64,000 nt of DNA from SVFI01 sp964519385 (GCA_964519385.1 CAZFLR010000007.1:1-64000); one strand, 5' to 3'; positions 44,758-53,847 are shown, counted from the stretch's first letter. The notes: generated by a model not told the origin, from the letters alone. Made by a program: numbers and translations.

Positions 44758-46410
44758 TTACGCTCCGAGCGTGTTTAAAATATGCTCAAGCATTTCGTCA
44801 ATCACATTAATATAACGGCTGGATGCATTATAAGCATTCTGGAATTTAATCATGTTGTTCAATTCTTCATCATCGGACACTCCGACAATCTGCTGGCGTG
44901 CATACTCCGTTGAATCCACCGTTGCCTGTTCGTTTGAATATATACTGTAAAAAACAGCCCCCGTATTTGCTACCTGACTCACAATGTTAGAATAGTAGTC
45001 AACCAGATTGGTCTTTGTAGTCACATTCGGATTTAATGTATATTCTGCCGTCTCAAAAACAAGCTGAAGATTCTGCGCCGTCTCATAATCTTCCTTTGCA
45101 TCCATTTTTATAAATCCAAGCTTTGTCGGCTCTTTTACAAGATCGGGATTTACCACCAGATTTGAGATGGTAAACAGGGTATTCTCGCGCCCCTGTGTGT
45201 AATCTTCACGAATCAGGTTTCCGGCTGCATCATATTCATCCGATCCGATTCGTTCAAAGAGCTGCATGATTGAGCCGTCTTCATTGCGAAGGTATGTACC
45301 GCCCTCCTTGACTGCTGCGTTCTCAAGAACCTTGTTCATCTCGGTCACAATATTGTGAATGAGATTATCAAACTCAGCCATGACATTCATAAGAATGGAG
45401 GAAGCTACATCTTCGTTATACTTTTGTGCATCCTTAAGGTCCGTATAGTCAGCTCTGTGTGTTCCTCTCGCAAGCATCATACCCTTTAAACTTCCGATAT
45501 CCGTATTGGCCTCCGTCGAAATCACACGTGACATATCATAAACCTTGCAATTATCGATAAGATACTTGAAGGTTCCGTCCTGTTGCTGCACCTTCTTGGC
45601 ATCTGTCAGCCAGAACGGTGTGTAAAAGCCTGTCTCCGGATCGGTATCCATTCCGATTTTAAAAGTCATTGCACGGTTCACCAGAACATGCCCTTCAAAC
45701 TTAACCGAAACGCCGCCTTCCTGATCCTCCGTATAGTCAATATTTCCAAGCTTACCGAGTTCATCAAGGAGCTTGTTTCGCTCATCACGAAGGTCGTTGG
45801 CTCTCTCGATACCTCCGGCTTCAATGCGGATAATGTCATTGTTAAGTGCAAACAGGCGGTCTGCATAATTGTTAATCTTATCCACTTCGCCCTTAATCTG
45901 TACATTCAGATTATCCTGATAATTGCAGAGGGCATCATACACATTGGATGCCTGCTCCACAAACTGGCTTGATCTCTGAATCAGCAATCCCTGTGTCACG
46001 GAGCTCGCCGGTTGCTTTGCAAGTTCCTGTACAGCTTCCCAGAGATTGTTCAATGAATTACTAAAAGACTCTCCTTCTAATTCACCAAGAAGAGTCTCTA
46101 TTTCACTCAACGTATTGTATGATACTTCATAAAAAGCACTGCGGCCGGACTCTCTCCTATAGGTCTGATCCAGAAAATAATCTCTCACCTGTCTTACATC
46201 CGCATAAGTAACTCCGAGACCAATCTGCTGATTTGCAACTGCTTTCGGATTCACCGATAAAGTATTATACTGTCTATCATTCAATAAAGTCTGCTGTCTG
46301 GTGTAACCTACGGTATCTGCATTGGATAAGTTGTGGGCAACTGTATTCAATGCATTTTGTCCCGTCTGCAAACCGGACGCGCCGACATATAAACTTCCAA
46401 ATAATGACAT
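44758..46410 (-). CDS. flgK: flagellar hook-associated protein FlgK (HAP1)
   Basis: The protein has 550 aa. LFGSLYVGASGLQTGQNALNTVAHNLSNADTVGYTRQQTLL is the typical start, with VGVSDDEELNNMIKFQNAYNASSRYINVIDEMLEHILN at the end. GAGGTG precedes the ATG. It follows flgN by 15 nt, which is the standard order flgM-flgN-flgK-flgL. Confidence 0.93.
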   Translation of the reverse strand: MSLFGSLYVGASGLQTGQNALNTVAHNLSNADTVGYTRQQTLLNDRQYNTLSVNPKAVANQQIGLGVTYADVRQVRDYFLDQTYRRESGRSAFYEVSYNTLSEIETLLGELEGESFSNSLNNLWEAVQELAKQPASSVTQGLLIQRSSQFVEQASNVYDALCNYQDNLNVQIKGEVDKINNYADRLFALNNDIIRIEAGGIERANDLRDERNKLLDELGKLGNIDYTEDQEGGVSVKFEGHVLVNRAMTFKIGMDTDPETGFYTPFWLTDAKKVQQQDGTFKYLIDNCKVYDMSRVISTEANTDIGSLKGMMLARGTHRADYTDLKDAQKYNEDVASSILMNVMAEFDNLIHNIVTEMNKVLENAAVKEGGTYLRNEDGSIMQLFERIGSDEYDAAGNLIREDYTQGRENTLFTISNLVVNPDLVKEPTKLGFIKMDAKEDYETAQNLQLVFETAEYTLNPNVTTKTNLVDYYSNIVSQVANTGAVFYSIYSNEQATVDSTEYARQQIVGVSDDEELNNMIKFQNAYNASSRYINVIDEMLEHILNTLGA

Positions 46411-46425
46411 GTCATCACCTCATAA

Positions 46426-46944
46426 CTATTGTTTGGCATCAAATCTTCCGGATGAAACACCCATCAGATTCCCGGCATTGACGGCACCTCTGTTATACTC
46501 CGCAGTTTCCGGAGCCGCCTTTAAGCCCCGAACGATATTTAAGTCAAATTCCACAAGTTCCAACGCGCTCTCCAGCAATTCTTTGTTTTGTGCATTGATT
46601 CTGATCATATTCTGCGTCGTCTCATGAAGTGCATCCTTCACCGCTGTCAGTCGCCTCTGCTCTGCAGGTCTTCCCGCAAGCATTTCAACGAGTCTGCCAA
46701 GCTTTAATGTATTCACATCCATGTTCATTACATTGGCAATATCCTGCATCGCAACCTCTCTTTGTCTGTCGAGTGCGTTGATGCAATCCACCTGTTTCTG
46801 CTCCTCCTCCGTGATGGCAGATAACTGCGCAATATCATTTGAAACTATAATGCGTGTCTTTTTCATGGATAAATCCAACAGCACTTTGTACTCTCTATTC
46901 TCTTGTTCCAGAATATCCATCAGATTTTCCATTAAACTTGCCAC
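46426..46944 (-). CDS. flgN: FlgN family chaperone
   Basis: This export chaperone for FlgK/FlgL has 172 aa, is all-helical, and shows the FlgN pattern LMDILEQENREYKVLLDLSMKKTRIIV and LLESALELVEFDLNIVRGL. The GTG start at 46944 follows GAGG. It lies between flgM and flgK as expected. Confidence 0.88.
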   Translation of the reverse strand: MASLMENLMDILEQENREYKVLLDLSMKKTRIIVSNDIAQLSAITEEEQKQVDCINALDRQREVAMQDIANVMNMDVNTLKLGRLVEMLAGRPAEQRRLTAVKDALHETTQNMIRINAQNKELLESALELVEFDLNIVRGLKAAPETAEYNRGAVNAGNLMGVSSGRFDAKQ

Positions 46945-46983
46945 TGGTTTGTCCTCATTTCTTAATATCTCCCGGTTTTATTC

Positions 46984-47012
46984 GGGAAGCATGATTAATT
47001 ACCATGCTCCCC
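46984..47012 (-). other. intercistronic hairpin between flgM and flgN
   Basis: GGGAGCATG and CATGCTTCCC arms close a 9-nt loop, directly after the flgM stop, with no T-run. It could protect the flgM message or reduce read-through; it is not a standard terminator. Confidence 0.6.
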
Positions 47013-47013
47013 C

Positions 47014-47292
47014 TCATCCAAGAATTGAACTGTACTTTTCTAACAGTTTATCTGCAAAATCACTGTCCGAAACATCATACGTTCCATCCTGTACTGCTGT
47101 TTTGATTGAACCGACCAAGTCTTCTCTCATATCCGGTGCCGAAGCCACTGCTTTCTTAGCCACCTGATAATCCTTACCGAAGCTTGAAATCTGTACAGCA
47201 TCTGAAAAACCGGTTTTGGCTGGCTTAGCAGCATTTTTTACCTTTGAATTATTATAAAGCTGCGTCACCTGAGTATAAGCATCTATACGCAT
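47014..47292 (-). CDS. flgM: anti-sigma-28 factor FlgM
   Basis: FlgM holds sigma-28 inactive until it is exported, 92 aa. The C-terminal half (DMREDLVGSIKTAVQDGTYDVSDSDFADKLLEKY) is the FlgM sigma-binding region. ATG 47292 follows GGAGGAG; an earlier in-frame start at 47310 lies upstream of this site. First gene of the flgM-flgN-flgK transcript, behind a clear sigma-28 promoter. Confidence 0.92.
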   Translation of the reverse strand: MRIDAYTQVTQLYNNSKVKNAAKPAKTGFSDAVQISSFGKDYQVAKKAVASAPDMREDLVGSIKTAVQDGTYDVSDSDFADKLLEKYSSILG

Positions 47293-47325
47293 AAATACTC
47301 CTCCTTCCATGGTTTTATACTTAAT

Positions 47326-47352
47326 TTATCGGTATTTTCCCGGGGAACTTTA
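47326..47352 (-). promoter_or_regulatory. sigma-28 promoter of the flgM operon
   Basis: TAAAGTT and CCGATAA with 16 nt between TAAA and CCGATAA, a near-perfect match to the sigma-28/sigma-D consensus. It starts 8 nt after the preceding dehydrogenase stop. Confidence 0.85.
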
Positions 47353-47359
47353 GGCTTTC

Positions 47360-48409
47360 TTACGAAAATACTCCCATTATTTTGATGTAATCTTCTGTTT
47401 TGTCACGCATGATTTGAAATCCCTGTTCCAATTCCTCCATGGAAAATCTATGGGTTATCATCTGTTCCGGAATTATCTTTTTTTGTGCAAGTAAATCCAG
47501 TACATAATGCCAGTCATCCTCTGCCTCTCCGGTAAAAGATGAATTCCACGTTCCCTTCACTGTAAGCTGGTTGCGCAGAATCTTCCAGTAGACTGTTTTT
47601 TCTAACGTCATATCCGAATGCGGATTTCCAACCAGCATCACCCTTCCGGCCGGTGCCGTGAGATTGACAGCCCGGGCAAATGTCTCATTTTTTCCAACGC
47701 ACTCAAAAAAGAGGTCCGCGCCTCTTCCTTCTGTGCGTGCAAAAATCCATTCTTCCACATTCTGCGCGCGCATATCACAATAGTTTTCCTCAGATATTCC
47801 GAGCGAAAACACTCTTTCCCTCTGAAAATCTTTATTCCCGATAACAAGTATATGTTCTGCTCCGGTCTCTCTCAGAAACATAGTAAGAAAAAGCCCGATG
47901 GTTCCAAGTCCGCATACCACAATATAATCATCTTTTTCTGCTCTGAATCCGCGCATGGCATGCGTGGCAACCGCCATAGGCTCCAGCATCGCTGCCGCTT
48001 CATACGAAACACCCTCGGGAAGCTCAATCAGACACTCCTTCGGAACAGCAACATACTCGGCAAAAGCTCCATCCCTTCTCGATCCGAGGTAGTCATAATT
48101 TCTGCACATTTCATACTGCCTGTTCCTGCAAGGCCCGCACGCTCTGCATGGAATCAGCGGAAATACACCGACTGCCTTATCCAGCCATTTATCTTCCCCG
48201 TCTGCTGCCACCTCAACTACCTTCCCTGAAAATTCGTGCCCAATTACAATCGGATGCCTGTGCGCTCCGGTCTGATAGGCTCTTGGAATATCCGAGCCGC
48301 AAATACCCGCCGCCATCACCTTTACGAGCACCTCTCCTTTTTGCAACGACGGTTTTTCTATCTCTTCCATCTGAAATTGATTGACTCCGCGTAATACATA
48401 TGCTTTCAT
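47360..48409 (-). CDS. zinc-dependent polyol(-phosphate) dehydrogenase, MDR family
   Basis: The protein has 349 aa. It belongs to the sorbitol/galactitol-phosphate dehydrogenase branch: AAGICGSDIPRAY and GHEFSGKVVEV with the catalytic-zinc Cys and His/Glu, a structural zinc site CRACGPCRNRQYEMC near residue 92, and the Rossmann VCGLGTIGLF near residue 164. The ATG overlaps the cytidylyltransferase stop by 4 nt, so they are coupled. The neighbours suggest reduction of a ketose phosphate to a polyol phosphate, as TarJ does, though the sequence is not close to known TarJ. Confidence 0.87.
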   Translation of the reverse strand: MKAYVLRGVNQFQMEEIEKPSLQKGEVLVKVMAAGICGSDIPRAYQTGAHRHPIVIGHEFSGKVVEVAADGEDKWLDKAVGVFPLIPCRACGPCRNRQYEMCRNYDYLGSRRDGAFAEYVAVPKECLIELPEGVSYEAAAMLEPMAVATHAMRGFRAEKDDYIVVCGLGTIGLFLTMFLRETGAEHILVIGNKDFQRERVFSLGISEENYCDMRAQNVEEWIFARTEGRGADLFFECVGKNETFARAVNLTAPAGRVMLVGNPHSDMTLEKTVYWKILRNQLTVKGTWNSSFTGEAEDDWHYVLDLLAQKKIIPEQMITHRFSMEELEQGFQIMRDKTEDYIKIMGVFS

Positions 48410-49092
48410 TTATCTTTCTCCACTAATTGACGAAAACGCTCCAAATCCGCCTGTGTTGTGATTTTAAAATTTTGTTCTTCCCCGAAAACAACAGCTATCT
48501 CCATGCCGGCCAGAACCGCCGGTTCGCTTGAGCCATTGATTTTCATAATTTCATCCGGCAAAAGTCTCTCGTTTGCCCTGTAATATTTTTCATAATGAAA
48601 CACTTCCGGAGCTTGCCCGGCCACCACCCGGCTCCGATCAAGTAAAGCTGTAATTGTTGTTCCGTCTGCACTCAGATACACCGTATCTTTCATCGGCAGT
48701 ACCGGAAGAACTCCGTCATGCTCTTTCGCCTTTGCGAGATACTCTGTAACCATCCCGGCCGTCAAAACCGGTCTTGCCGCATCATGAATAAACACCCTGG
48801 TGTCGGGTTCTGCCAAAAAACGAACATCACAAAGTGCATTCCAAACAGAAAGCTGTCGGTTAGCTCCAGGTAACGAAAATCCTCTTACCTTCTTCATGCA
48901 TACACTCTTCTTTATGTAGTCACGCCAAACCTCATCTGCCACAATCCATATAACATCAATCTGAGGATGTCTGTCCAGAACCTCTATGCTGTATCCGATA
49001 ATCGGCTTTCCATTCACTTCGATATACTGTTTCGGCATATCACCGCCGAGGCGGGTTCCGGTTCCCCCGGCTAAAATAATTGCTATGTTCAT
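48406..49092 (-). CDS. IspD/TarI-family CTP:polyol-phosphate cytidylyltransferase
   Basis: The protein has 228 aa. IILAGGTGTRLGGDMPKQYIEVNGKPIIGYSIEVL is the nucleotide-binding start, RVFIHDAARPVLTAGMV lies near residue 105 and PVLPMKDTVYLS near 135. IspD makes CDP-methylerythritol; TarI makes CDP-ribitol. Coupling to a polyol dehydrogenase and a pentulose-phosphate epimerase favours the TarI-type role. AGGAG precedes the ATG. Confidence 0.85.
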   Translation of the reverse strand: MNIAIILAGGTGTRLGGDMPKQYIEVNGKPIIGYSIEVLDRHPQIDVIWIVADEVWRDYIKKSVCMKKVRGFSLPGANRQLSVWNALCDVRFLAEPDTRVFIHDAARPVLTAGMVTEYLAKAKEHDGVLPVLPMKDTVYLSADGTTITALLDRSRVVAGQAPEVFHYEKYYRANERLLPDEIMKINGSSEPAVLAGMEIAVVFGEEQNFKITTQADLERFRQLVEKDK

Positions 49093-49148
49093 AGGTACTC
49101 CTGTTGATTAAGCCCGCTCCCCGCTATGTCTTCGGGCAATAACGAAAA

Positions 49149-49811
49149 CTAAAATTTCAACTTATGTATGTCTGCCAGCACTTCCCCATAGGTCTTTTCT
49201 TTTCCAAACAATAGTGTTGTACCGAGAACGAAACCATTCACACCTTTTGGCGCATATTCCATGATTTTTTCTGCACTGCATGCGCCGTCCCAATAAATAT
49301 CAAAATCCATTTCTTCCCGCAGCTCCAGCAACTGATCGATTTTCTTTCCGACATACGGAAGATACATCTGCCCGGCGTTTCCCGGATTCACTGACATAAC
49401 AAGCACTCTTTTAACAATTGTGAGCATCATCATCACCGTCTCTACACTGGTCCCCGGATTGATTGCAATCCCCGGAACCATGCCTGCATCAATAATCTTC
49501 TGCAATGTCGTAGAAGGATGATATTCCGCTTCCGGATGAATATATACCGTGTCTCCCGGACGCAGTTTATTCAAAAACAAATGAATATTATTATTCGGAT
49601 GCTCAATCATCAGATGTACATCAAGCGGCTTCTTCGTCGCGCCTGCAATAAATGCCATATCGTTCAGTGACATGGCAAAATTCGGGACATATCGTCCGTC
49701 CATAATATCTATATGAAACGAATCTATCCCACCTTTGTCCAACTCCTGTACTTCCTTTTCCAGATTACCGTAATTAGCACACATCATAGATGCTGTCAAT
49801 TCAAAATTCAC
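49149..49811 (-). CDS. ribulose-phosphate 3-epimerase family protein
   Basis: The protein has 220 aa and a TIM-barrel. FELTASMMCANYGNLEKEV is the start, FHIDIMDGRYVPN near residue 33 carries metal-binding His and Asp, VHLMIEHP lies near 65 and VMSVNPGNAGQ near 133. Family members interconvert ribulose- and xylulose-5-phosphate or allulose-6-phosphate. GTG 49811 follows AGGGGG and matches the family N-terminus; ATG 49838 and GTG 49853 are possible alternatives. It probably feeds the next two genes. Confidence 0.85.
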   Translation of the reverse strand: MNFELTASMMCANYGNLEKEVQELDKGGIDSFHIDIMDGRYVPNFAMSLNDMAFIAGATKKPLDVHLMIEHPNNNIHLFLNKLRPGDTVYIHPEAEYHPSTTLQKIIDAGMVPGIAINPGTSVETVMMMLTIVKRVLVMSVNPGNAGQMYLPYVGKKIDQLLELREEMDFDIYWDGACSAEKIMEYAPKGVNGFVLGTTLLFGKEKTYGEVLADIHKLKF

Positions 49812-49907
49812 ACAATTCCCCCTATTCTCTTTTGCCATATCGCCTACCGGCACTTTTCCATCTCCGACTCAAACGCAGCCATATCCATTCCAACTTCTTT
49901 CGCTGCT

Positions 49908-50168
49908 TCACTCACTTTCTTTTACTCTTTCTGTGTATGAATTCCTATACCTTTCATCTTTTGTAAACACGGACAGAGAATCCAGCACCGCCTCTATGTG
50001 GCGTACTCTTGCCGCCTGATTCGTCCTCAAGGTATCTACACCAAGCCTTCTATCTTTAAAAAAACGAGCAACAAACTTAAAATCACTTGTAAACTGCTCT
50101 ATTATATTATCGCTCAAAAAGGCGATATCGTAAACCCGTATTTTATAATCTTCCACATACTTTTTCAT
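49908..50168 (-). CDS. small protein of unknown function, possibly frameshifted
   Basis: The visible frame has 86 aa, is mostly helical and charged, and has no known domain. It ends TERVKESE. In another frame, just past AAAA at 49920-49923, a 22-codon reading continues KVSEAAKEVGMDMAAFESEMEKC to a stop at 49844. Removing one A joins both into a smooth 107-residue protein. So this may be a real or sequencing frameshift. Its first gene position behind a strong promoter points to co-expression with the epimerase genes. Confidence 0.6.
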   Translation of the reverse strand: MKKYVEDYKIRVYDIAFLSDNIIEQFTSDFKFVARFFKDRRLGVDTLRTNQAARVRHIEAVLDSLSVFTKDERYRNSYTERVKESE

Positions 50169-50258
50169 TTAAACCCTTTTATATTTCATTGTAAATTGGA
50201 AAATAAATGATGTTAAATAATGATTGAAATAGAATTGTAATTTGAAATTAAATATGAT

Positions 50259-50288
50259 TTTCGCATCCGCACAATCGCGGATGCGAAA
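50259..50288 (-). other. 12-bp perfect stem-loop at the 5' end of the polyol-operon transcript
   Basis: TTTCGCATCCGC and GCGGATGCGAAA with a 6-nt loop, no T-run on either strand. It begins about 8 nt after the predicted transcription start and about 90 nt before the first gene. Possible RNA-stabilising or regulatory element. Confidence 0.6.
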
Positions 50289-50302
50289 TAGTTATGTCTA
50301 TG

Positions 50303-50330
50303 ATTATAACTTAATTTCATATAGTGTCAA
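50303..50330 (-). promoter_or_regulatory. strong sigma-A promoter of the polyol operon
   Basis: TTGACA, 16-nt spacer, TATAAT on the minus strand: both boxes perfect. Confidence 0.85.
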
Positions 50331-50367
50331 GTGACTATTGTCAGGAATCTGTAATGAAAGGCCCCTC

Positions 50368-53300
50368 TTATTTTTTCACTTTCGCTTTGGACGATAGTCC
50401 CTTATTCTTAAACAGCTTCTTATATGCTGCCAGCTTCTTCTTAGGCACTTTGATGGTCAGCTTAGAATAATTTTTACCTCCGGCTCCCTTCCATGCCCCT
50501 GCTCCCACATTTTTCGCTGTCAGCTTCGTGGTATTGACTGTAACCGTTTTCAGTGATTTACAGTTAAAAAAAGCTTTTTTTCCGATTTTTCCGACATTTT
50601 TCCCAATCACTACCGAAGTTAACTTTTTATTATTTGCAAACGCATTATTGGCAATAGAGGTTACCTTATAGGTAACTCCATCCACTTTTATTGTCGCAGG
50701 TATGACTATTTTTTTGGCTTTTTTATCTGCAGGTGTCTTAAATTCCACCTCTGACCCCTGTTTCGTAACTCTGTAAAAAGCCTTTCCATCCGGTGATTTG
50801 AATGTCGTTCCCTTTTTCGGTAACGGCAATATAGCGATTTCTTCTGTCTTCTTCTCACCACAAATCTTACAGGTATAGGTTTTCACACCTGCTGCAGTCG
50901 TCGTTGCTTTGCGGGTAACAACACCGCCGTCCCACGTATGCGACGTTAATTTCGGAATGTCAGCCACGTCCTTCAACGATTTATCGTTTCCGTAAACAGC
51001 CGTATAAGTAGTAATTCCCATTGACTTACACGTTGCCGGTACCTTTATTTTACCGGTTACCTCACAGCTTGTTTCTGCTGTATGAGAACTGTCTCTCTTG
51101 CATATCAACTGTGCCACACAGCCTTTTCCATCTGCAGACCACACAAATAATGCTTTGTATTCATGTCCAAGTGCTCCGGCTGATACCTGTTTTTTTATCG
51201 TCTTATGACATATGTCACAATCGACATGTCCCCTTCCGCCTTCCTCACAGGTCGGCATCACATCATCTGCAGCATCAAAGAGCAGTTCTCCCTCTGTATG
51301 GGCAGCTCTGTAAATCCGAATCTGTATACTTTCGTTTTGATAATTCCCTGCATCATCGCCAATATATTCTGCCGTGTCCATCACTCCACTGCCTGCAACA
51401 AGCACATCATCCCTCGCAGCAACCGGCCACTGCCAGCCTGTAGGAAGGGACACATCACCTACATACTCTGTACCACACGACACATGGAGTTCTGCCTTAG
51501 GCATATCAGGTGCATTCTCCGCTTTGTTTACACGGATAACGATTGTTTTATGTGCAGAAGAATAATTTTCGGTCTCCGTTGCCGAAATCTTCACCGTGGC
51601 ACTTCCTGCTGCCAAAATCGTAATTGCCCCGCTTGCTTTATTCACGGAAATTACATCTTCACCCTCTAAAATTTCATACGATAAAGTTCCGTCCCCGTTC
51701 GTCTGCGCTTCAATCTGCTTATTTACATCTCCATAAGTGAATTCGAGATTCTCAGCAGTGATACTCTGTGAATACTTTTCTGCGACCGTCAATGTACCAT
51801 TCTTATATGTAAAAGTATAATTATCTGACTCCGCCGGTCCGGTAATTTCAATAGGGTAGGTTCCGATTGTCATATCTGTTGCGCAGGAAATAATCGGAAC
51901 AAAATCAATGGTTTCGCCATTGACAAGACCGCTAATCTTATAGGTGTATTCCGGACGTTGCTCCATATCTTTTACATATTTATCATCCGCAGTAATCGTC
52001 ACCGGTGCCTTTGTAATGGAATAAATATAAACCGGAAGCTGCCCGGACCACTCTGTATTATCCGGATCTGTAAGCGTCACTATCGCATCATAAGTTCCGA
52101 CTGCTGTTTTCGTCACATTTGTCACCTGATAATCATCCGTTCCTGCCAGCACATAGGTCTGTGGCACTCCTTTATAAACAAATACATTCTCCTGATTCAC
52201 CCGCGGAGGCACAATCTTTTTCTTGTTTACATTCACCGATATCGTCTTATCCTTAGACATATAATTCGCCGTTCCCGCAAGTACAATTTTCACACTGGCA
52301 CTTCCGGCCTTTAAAATGGTGATTTTCCCTGTTGTTTCATCCACCGAAATCACATCCGTGCCTTCCGTCACCGCATACGAAAATTTTCCTCCGCTTACCG
52401 CCGATGCCACAACAGCCCCATCCGTATCTCCGTATGTCAACTCGATATCCGAAGCCTCAATATCATAATATAATTTTTTGTCAATGGTAGCCTTTGCAAT
52501 ATATGTATTTGTTTGTAACGAATAATTTTCATTTAACAGATTTACCTTAACCGTTACATCCTTATCAACCCCTGCATTGGCATCTGAAAACTCTGCAGTC
52601 GCCGTATAATCCTTCCCCATGGTAAATGTATCCTGTGCATCGTCAAAAGTTACCGAAGTCACTTCCGCATTCCCGGTTCCATCATACTCTTTCGGCAAAA
52701 CCCGTGCACCGGAGATGGTAATTGGCTTTGGAAGCACCGTAACAGATACCGTTACCGGATCTGCATAGTAAGTATAGGTGTTATCCGGAACAAACTGCGC
52801 GGTAAAAGCTTTTGTTCCCACTGTTCCTACAGACAAGGTGTCATCCTCCCACACCCATCTTCCGCCACTCACAGTCGAAAGCTGTACATCCGCAAGGGTT
52901 TCACCATAAACCGCAGCTTCTGCCACAGGAGCTTTTGCATGGTTCACAAATTGTCCGAGAATTCCATAAAAGAAATAATCCTTTTCTTCCTCTCCCACCT
53001 TCACATGATTCACATCTTCGATGGAAAGATAAGCATATATCTCCTTCTCCGTTCCGTGTTTTTTCGGATAAGCTTTTCCGTTAATCAGGACCTCTGATTC
53101 TCCATCCGTTGCAATCATCAACGGCATAACTCCTTCTCCGTCGGAATTTACGGCAACGGTACTTTCATGCAGACCTGTCTTGAGAGAACCTCCGTCAATC
53201 ACCAGTCTTGATATCGTATATCCCGGCATTGCCCTTGATACGCCGATACCATCTGCATATTCCGTTGGCAAAGCCGTAATCACACCATCTTTAATCTTTA

Positions 53301-53847
53301 TATTCTCCGTACTGCTTACATCGTCTGCTCCGATTCCTGCTGCCAGATTACCTCCGACTGCTTTCAAACTACCAGTTCCTTTAAGAACCAGCATTCCGAT
53401 TTCCTCTCCGGTTCCGTTTTTTTGCAAAGCCGCTGCGTAAGGAGAAGCTTTCAGAACATTATCTCCCTCCAGCGTAATCGTTACATTCCCCGCACTTCCA
53501 TCCGCAATCTCAACCGCGGCCAAATACTCCGTACTCTGCCCCGACAAGTCAATCGACACATCGGAAAGGGTAAGATTCACCGACACTCCGTCCGCTACTA
53601 AAATCTGATGCTCCGTCGTAGTTCCCGTAACCTTCACATTCTGATTTTCCGTATAGGAATAGGTTTCCTCCCCGTACTGAATCGTATCTCTGCCAATTAT
53701 AACGCTGCCCTGCGCAATATTCATTGCTGTTCCTTCATAAGAAACCGCCCCCTGTGTTTCCGTCGCATTGCTGCTGACAGGAAAATTCCCCACGACTAAC
53801 ATCGCGCACAAAAGCACAGACAACATCCTCTTCATACAAGTTTTCAT
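50368..53847 (-). CDS. large secreted multi-domain surface protein
   Basis: The protein has 1159 aa with a signal peptide (about residues 1-30, ending near SSNATE). Residues 50-260 resemble the DUF4353 carbohydrate-binding-like domain (VTGTTTEHQILVADGVSVNLTLSDVSI). Residues 290-760 have YDG/MBG-type and Ig-like beta repeats (KEYDGTGNAEVTSVTFD, ITILKAGSASVKIV twice). Residues 880-990 hold paired CxxC segments (CDICH, CKICGEKKTEE). Residues 1050-1130 match BspA-like leucine-rich repeats (AFANNKKLTSVVIGKNV). No LPxTG-like motif or C-terminal membrane anchor is seen; the Lys-rich end might bind wall polymers. ATG follows GAGGAT. Function unknown. Confidence 0.85.
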   Translation of the reverse strand: MKTCMKRMLSVLLCAMLVVGNFPVSSNATETQGAVSYEGTAMNIAQGSVIIGRDTIQYGEETYSYTENQNVKVTGTTTEHQILVADGVSVNLTLSDVSIDLSGQSTEYLAAVEIADGSAGNVTITLEGDNVLKASPYAAALQKNGTGEEIGMLVLKGTGSLKAVGGNLAAGIGADDVSSTENIKIKDGVITALPTEYADGIGVSRAMPGYTISRLVIDGGSLKTGLHESTVAVNSDGEGVMPLMIATDGESEVLINGKAYPKKHGTEKEIYAYLSIEDVNHVKVGEEEKDYFFYGILGQFVNHAKAPVAEAAVYGETLADVQLSTVSGGRWVWEDDTLSVGTVGTKAFTAQFVPDNTYTYYADPVTVSVTVLPKPITISGARVLPKEYDGTGNAEVTSVTFDDAQDTFTMGKDYTATAEFSDANAGVDKDVTVKVNLLNENYSLQTNTYIAKATIDKKLYYDIEASDIELTYGDTDGAVVASAVSGGKFSYAVTEGTDVISVDETTGKITILKAGSASVKIVLAGTANYMSKDKTISVNVNKKKIVPPRVNQENVFVYKGVPQTYVLAGTDDYQVTNVTKTAVGTYDAIVTLTDPDNTEWSGQLPVYIYSITKAPVTITADDKYVKDMEQRPEYTYKISGLVNGETIDFVPIISCATDMTIGTYPIEITGPAESDNYTFTYKNGTLTVAEKYSQSITAENLEFTYGDVNKQIEAQTNGDGTLSYEILEGEDVISVNKASGAITILAAGSATVKISATETENYSSAHKTIVIRVNKAENAPDMPKAELHVSCGTEYVGDVSLPTGWQWPVAARDDVLVAGSGVMDTAEYIGDDAGNYQNESIQIRIYRAAHTEGELLFDAADDVMPTCEEGGRGHVDCDICHKTIKKQVSAGALGHEYKALFVWSADGKGCVAQLICKRDSSHTAETSCEVTGKIKVPATCKSMGITTYTAVYGNDKSLKDVADIPKLTSHTWDGGVVTRKATTTAAGVKTYTCKICGEKKTEEIAILPLPKKGTTFKSPDGKAFYRVTKQGSEVEFKTPADKKAKKIVIPATIKVDGVTYKVTSIANNAFANNKKLTSVVIGKNVGKIGKKAFFNCKSLKTVTVNTTKLTAKNVGAGAWKGAGGKNYSKLTIKVPKKKLAAYKKLFKNKGLSSKAKVKK

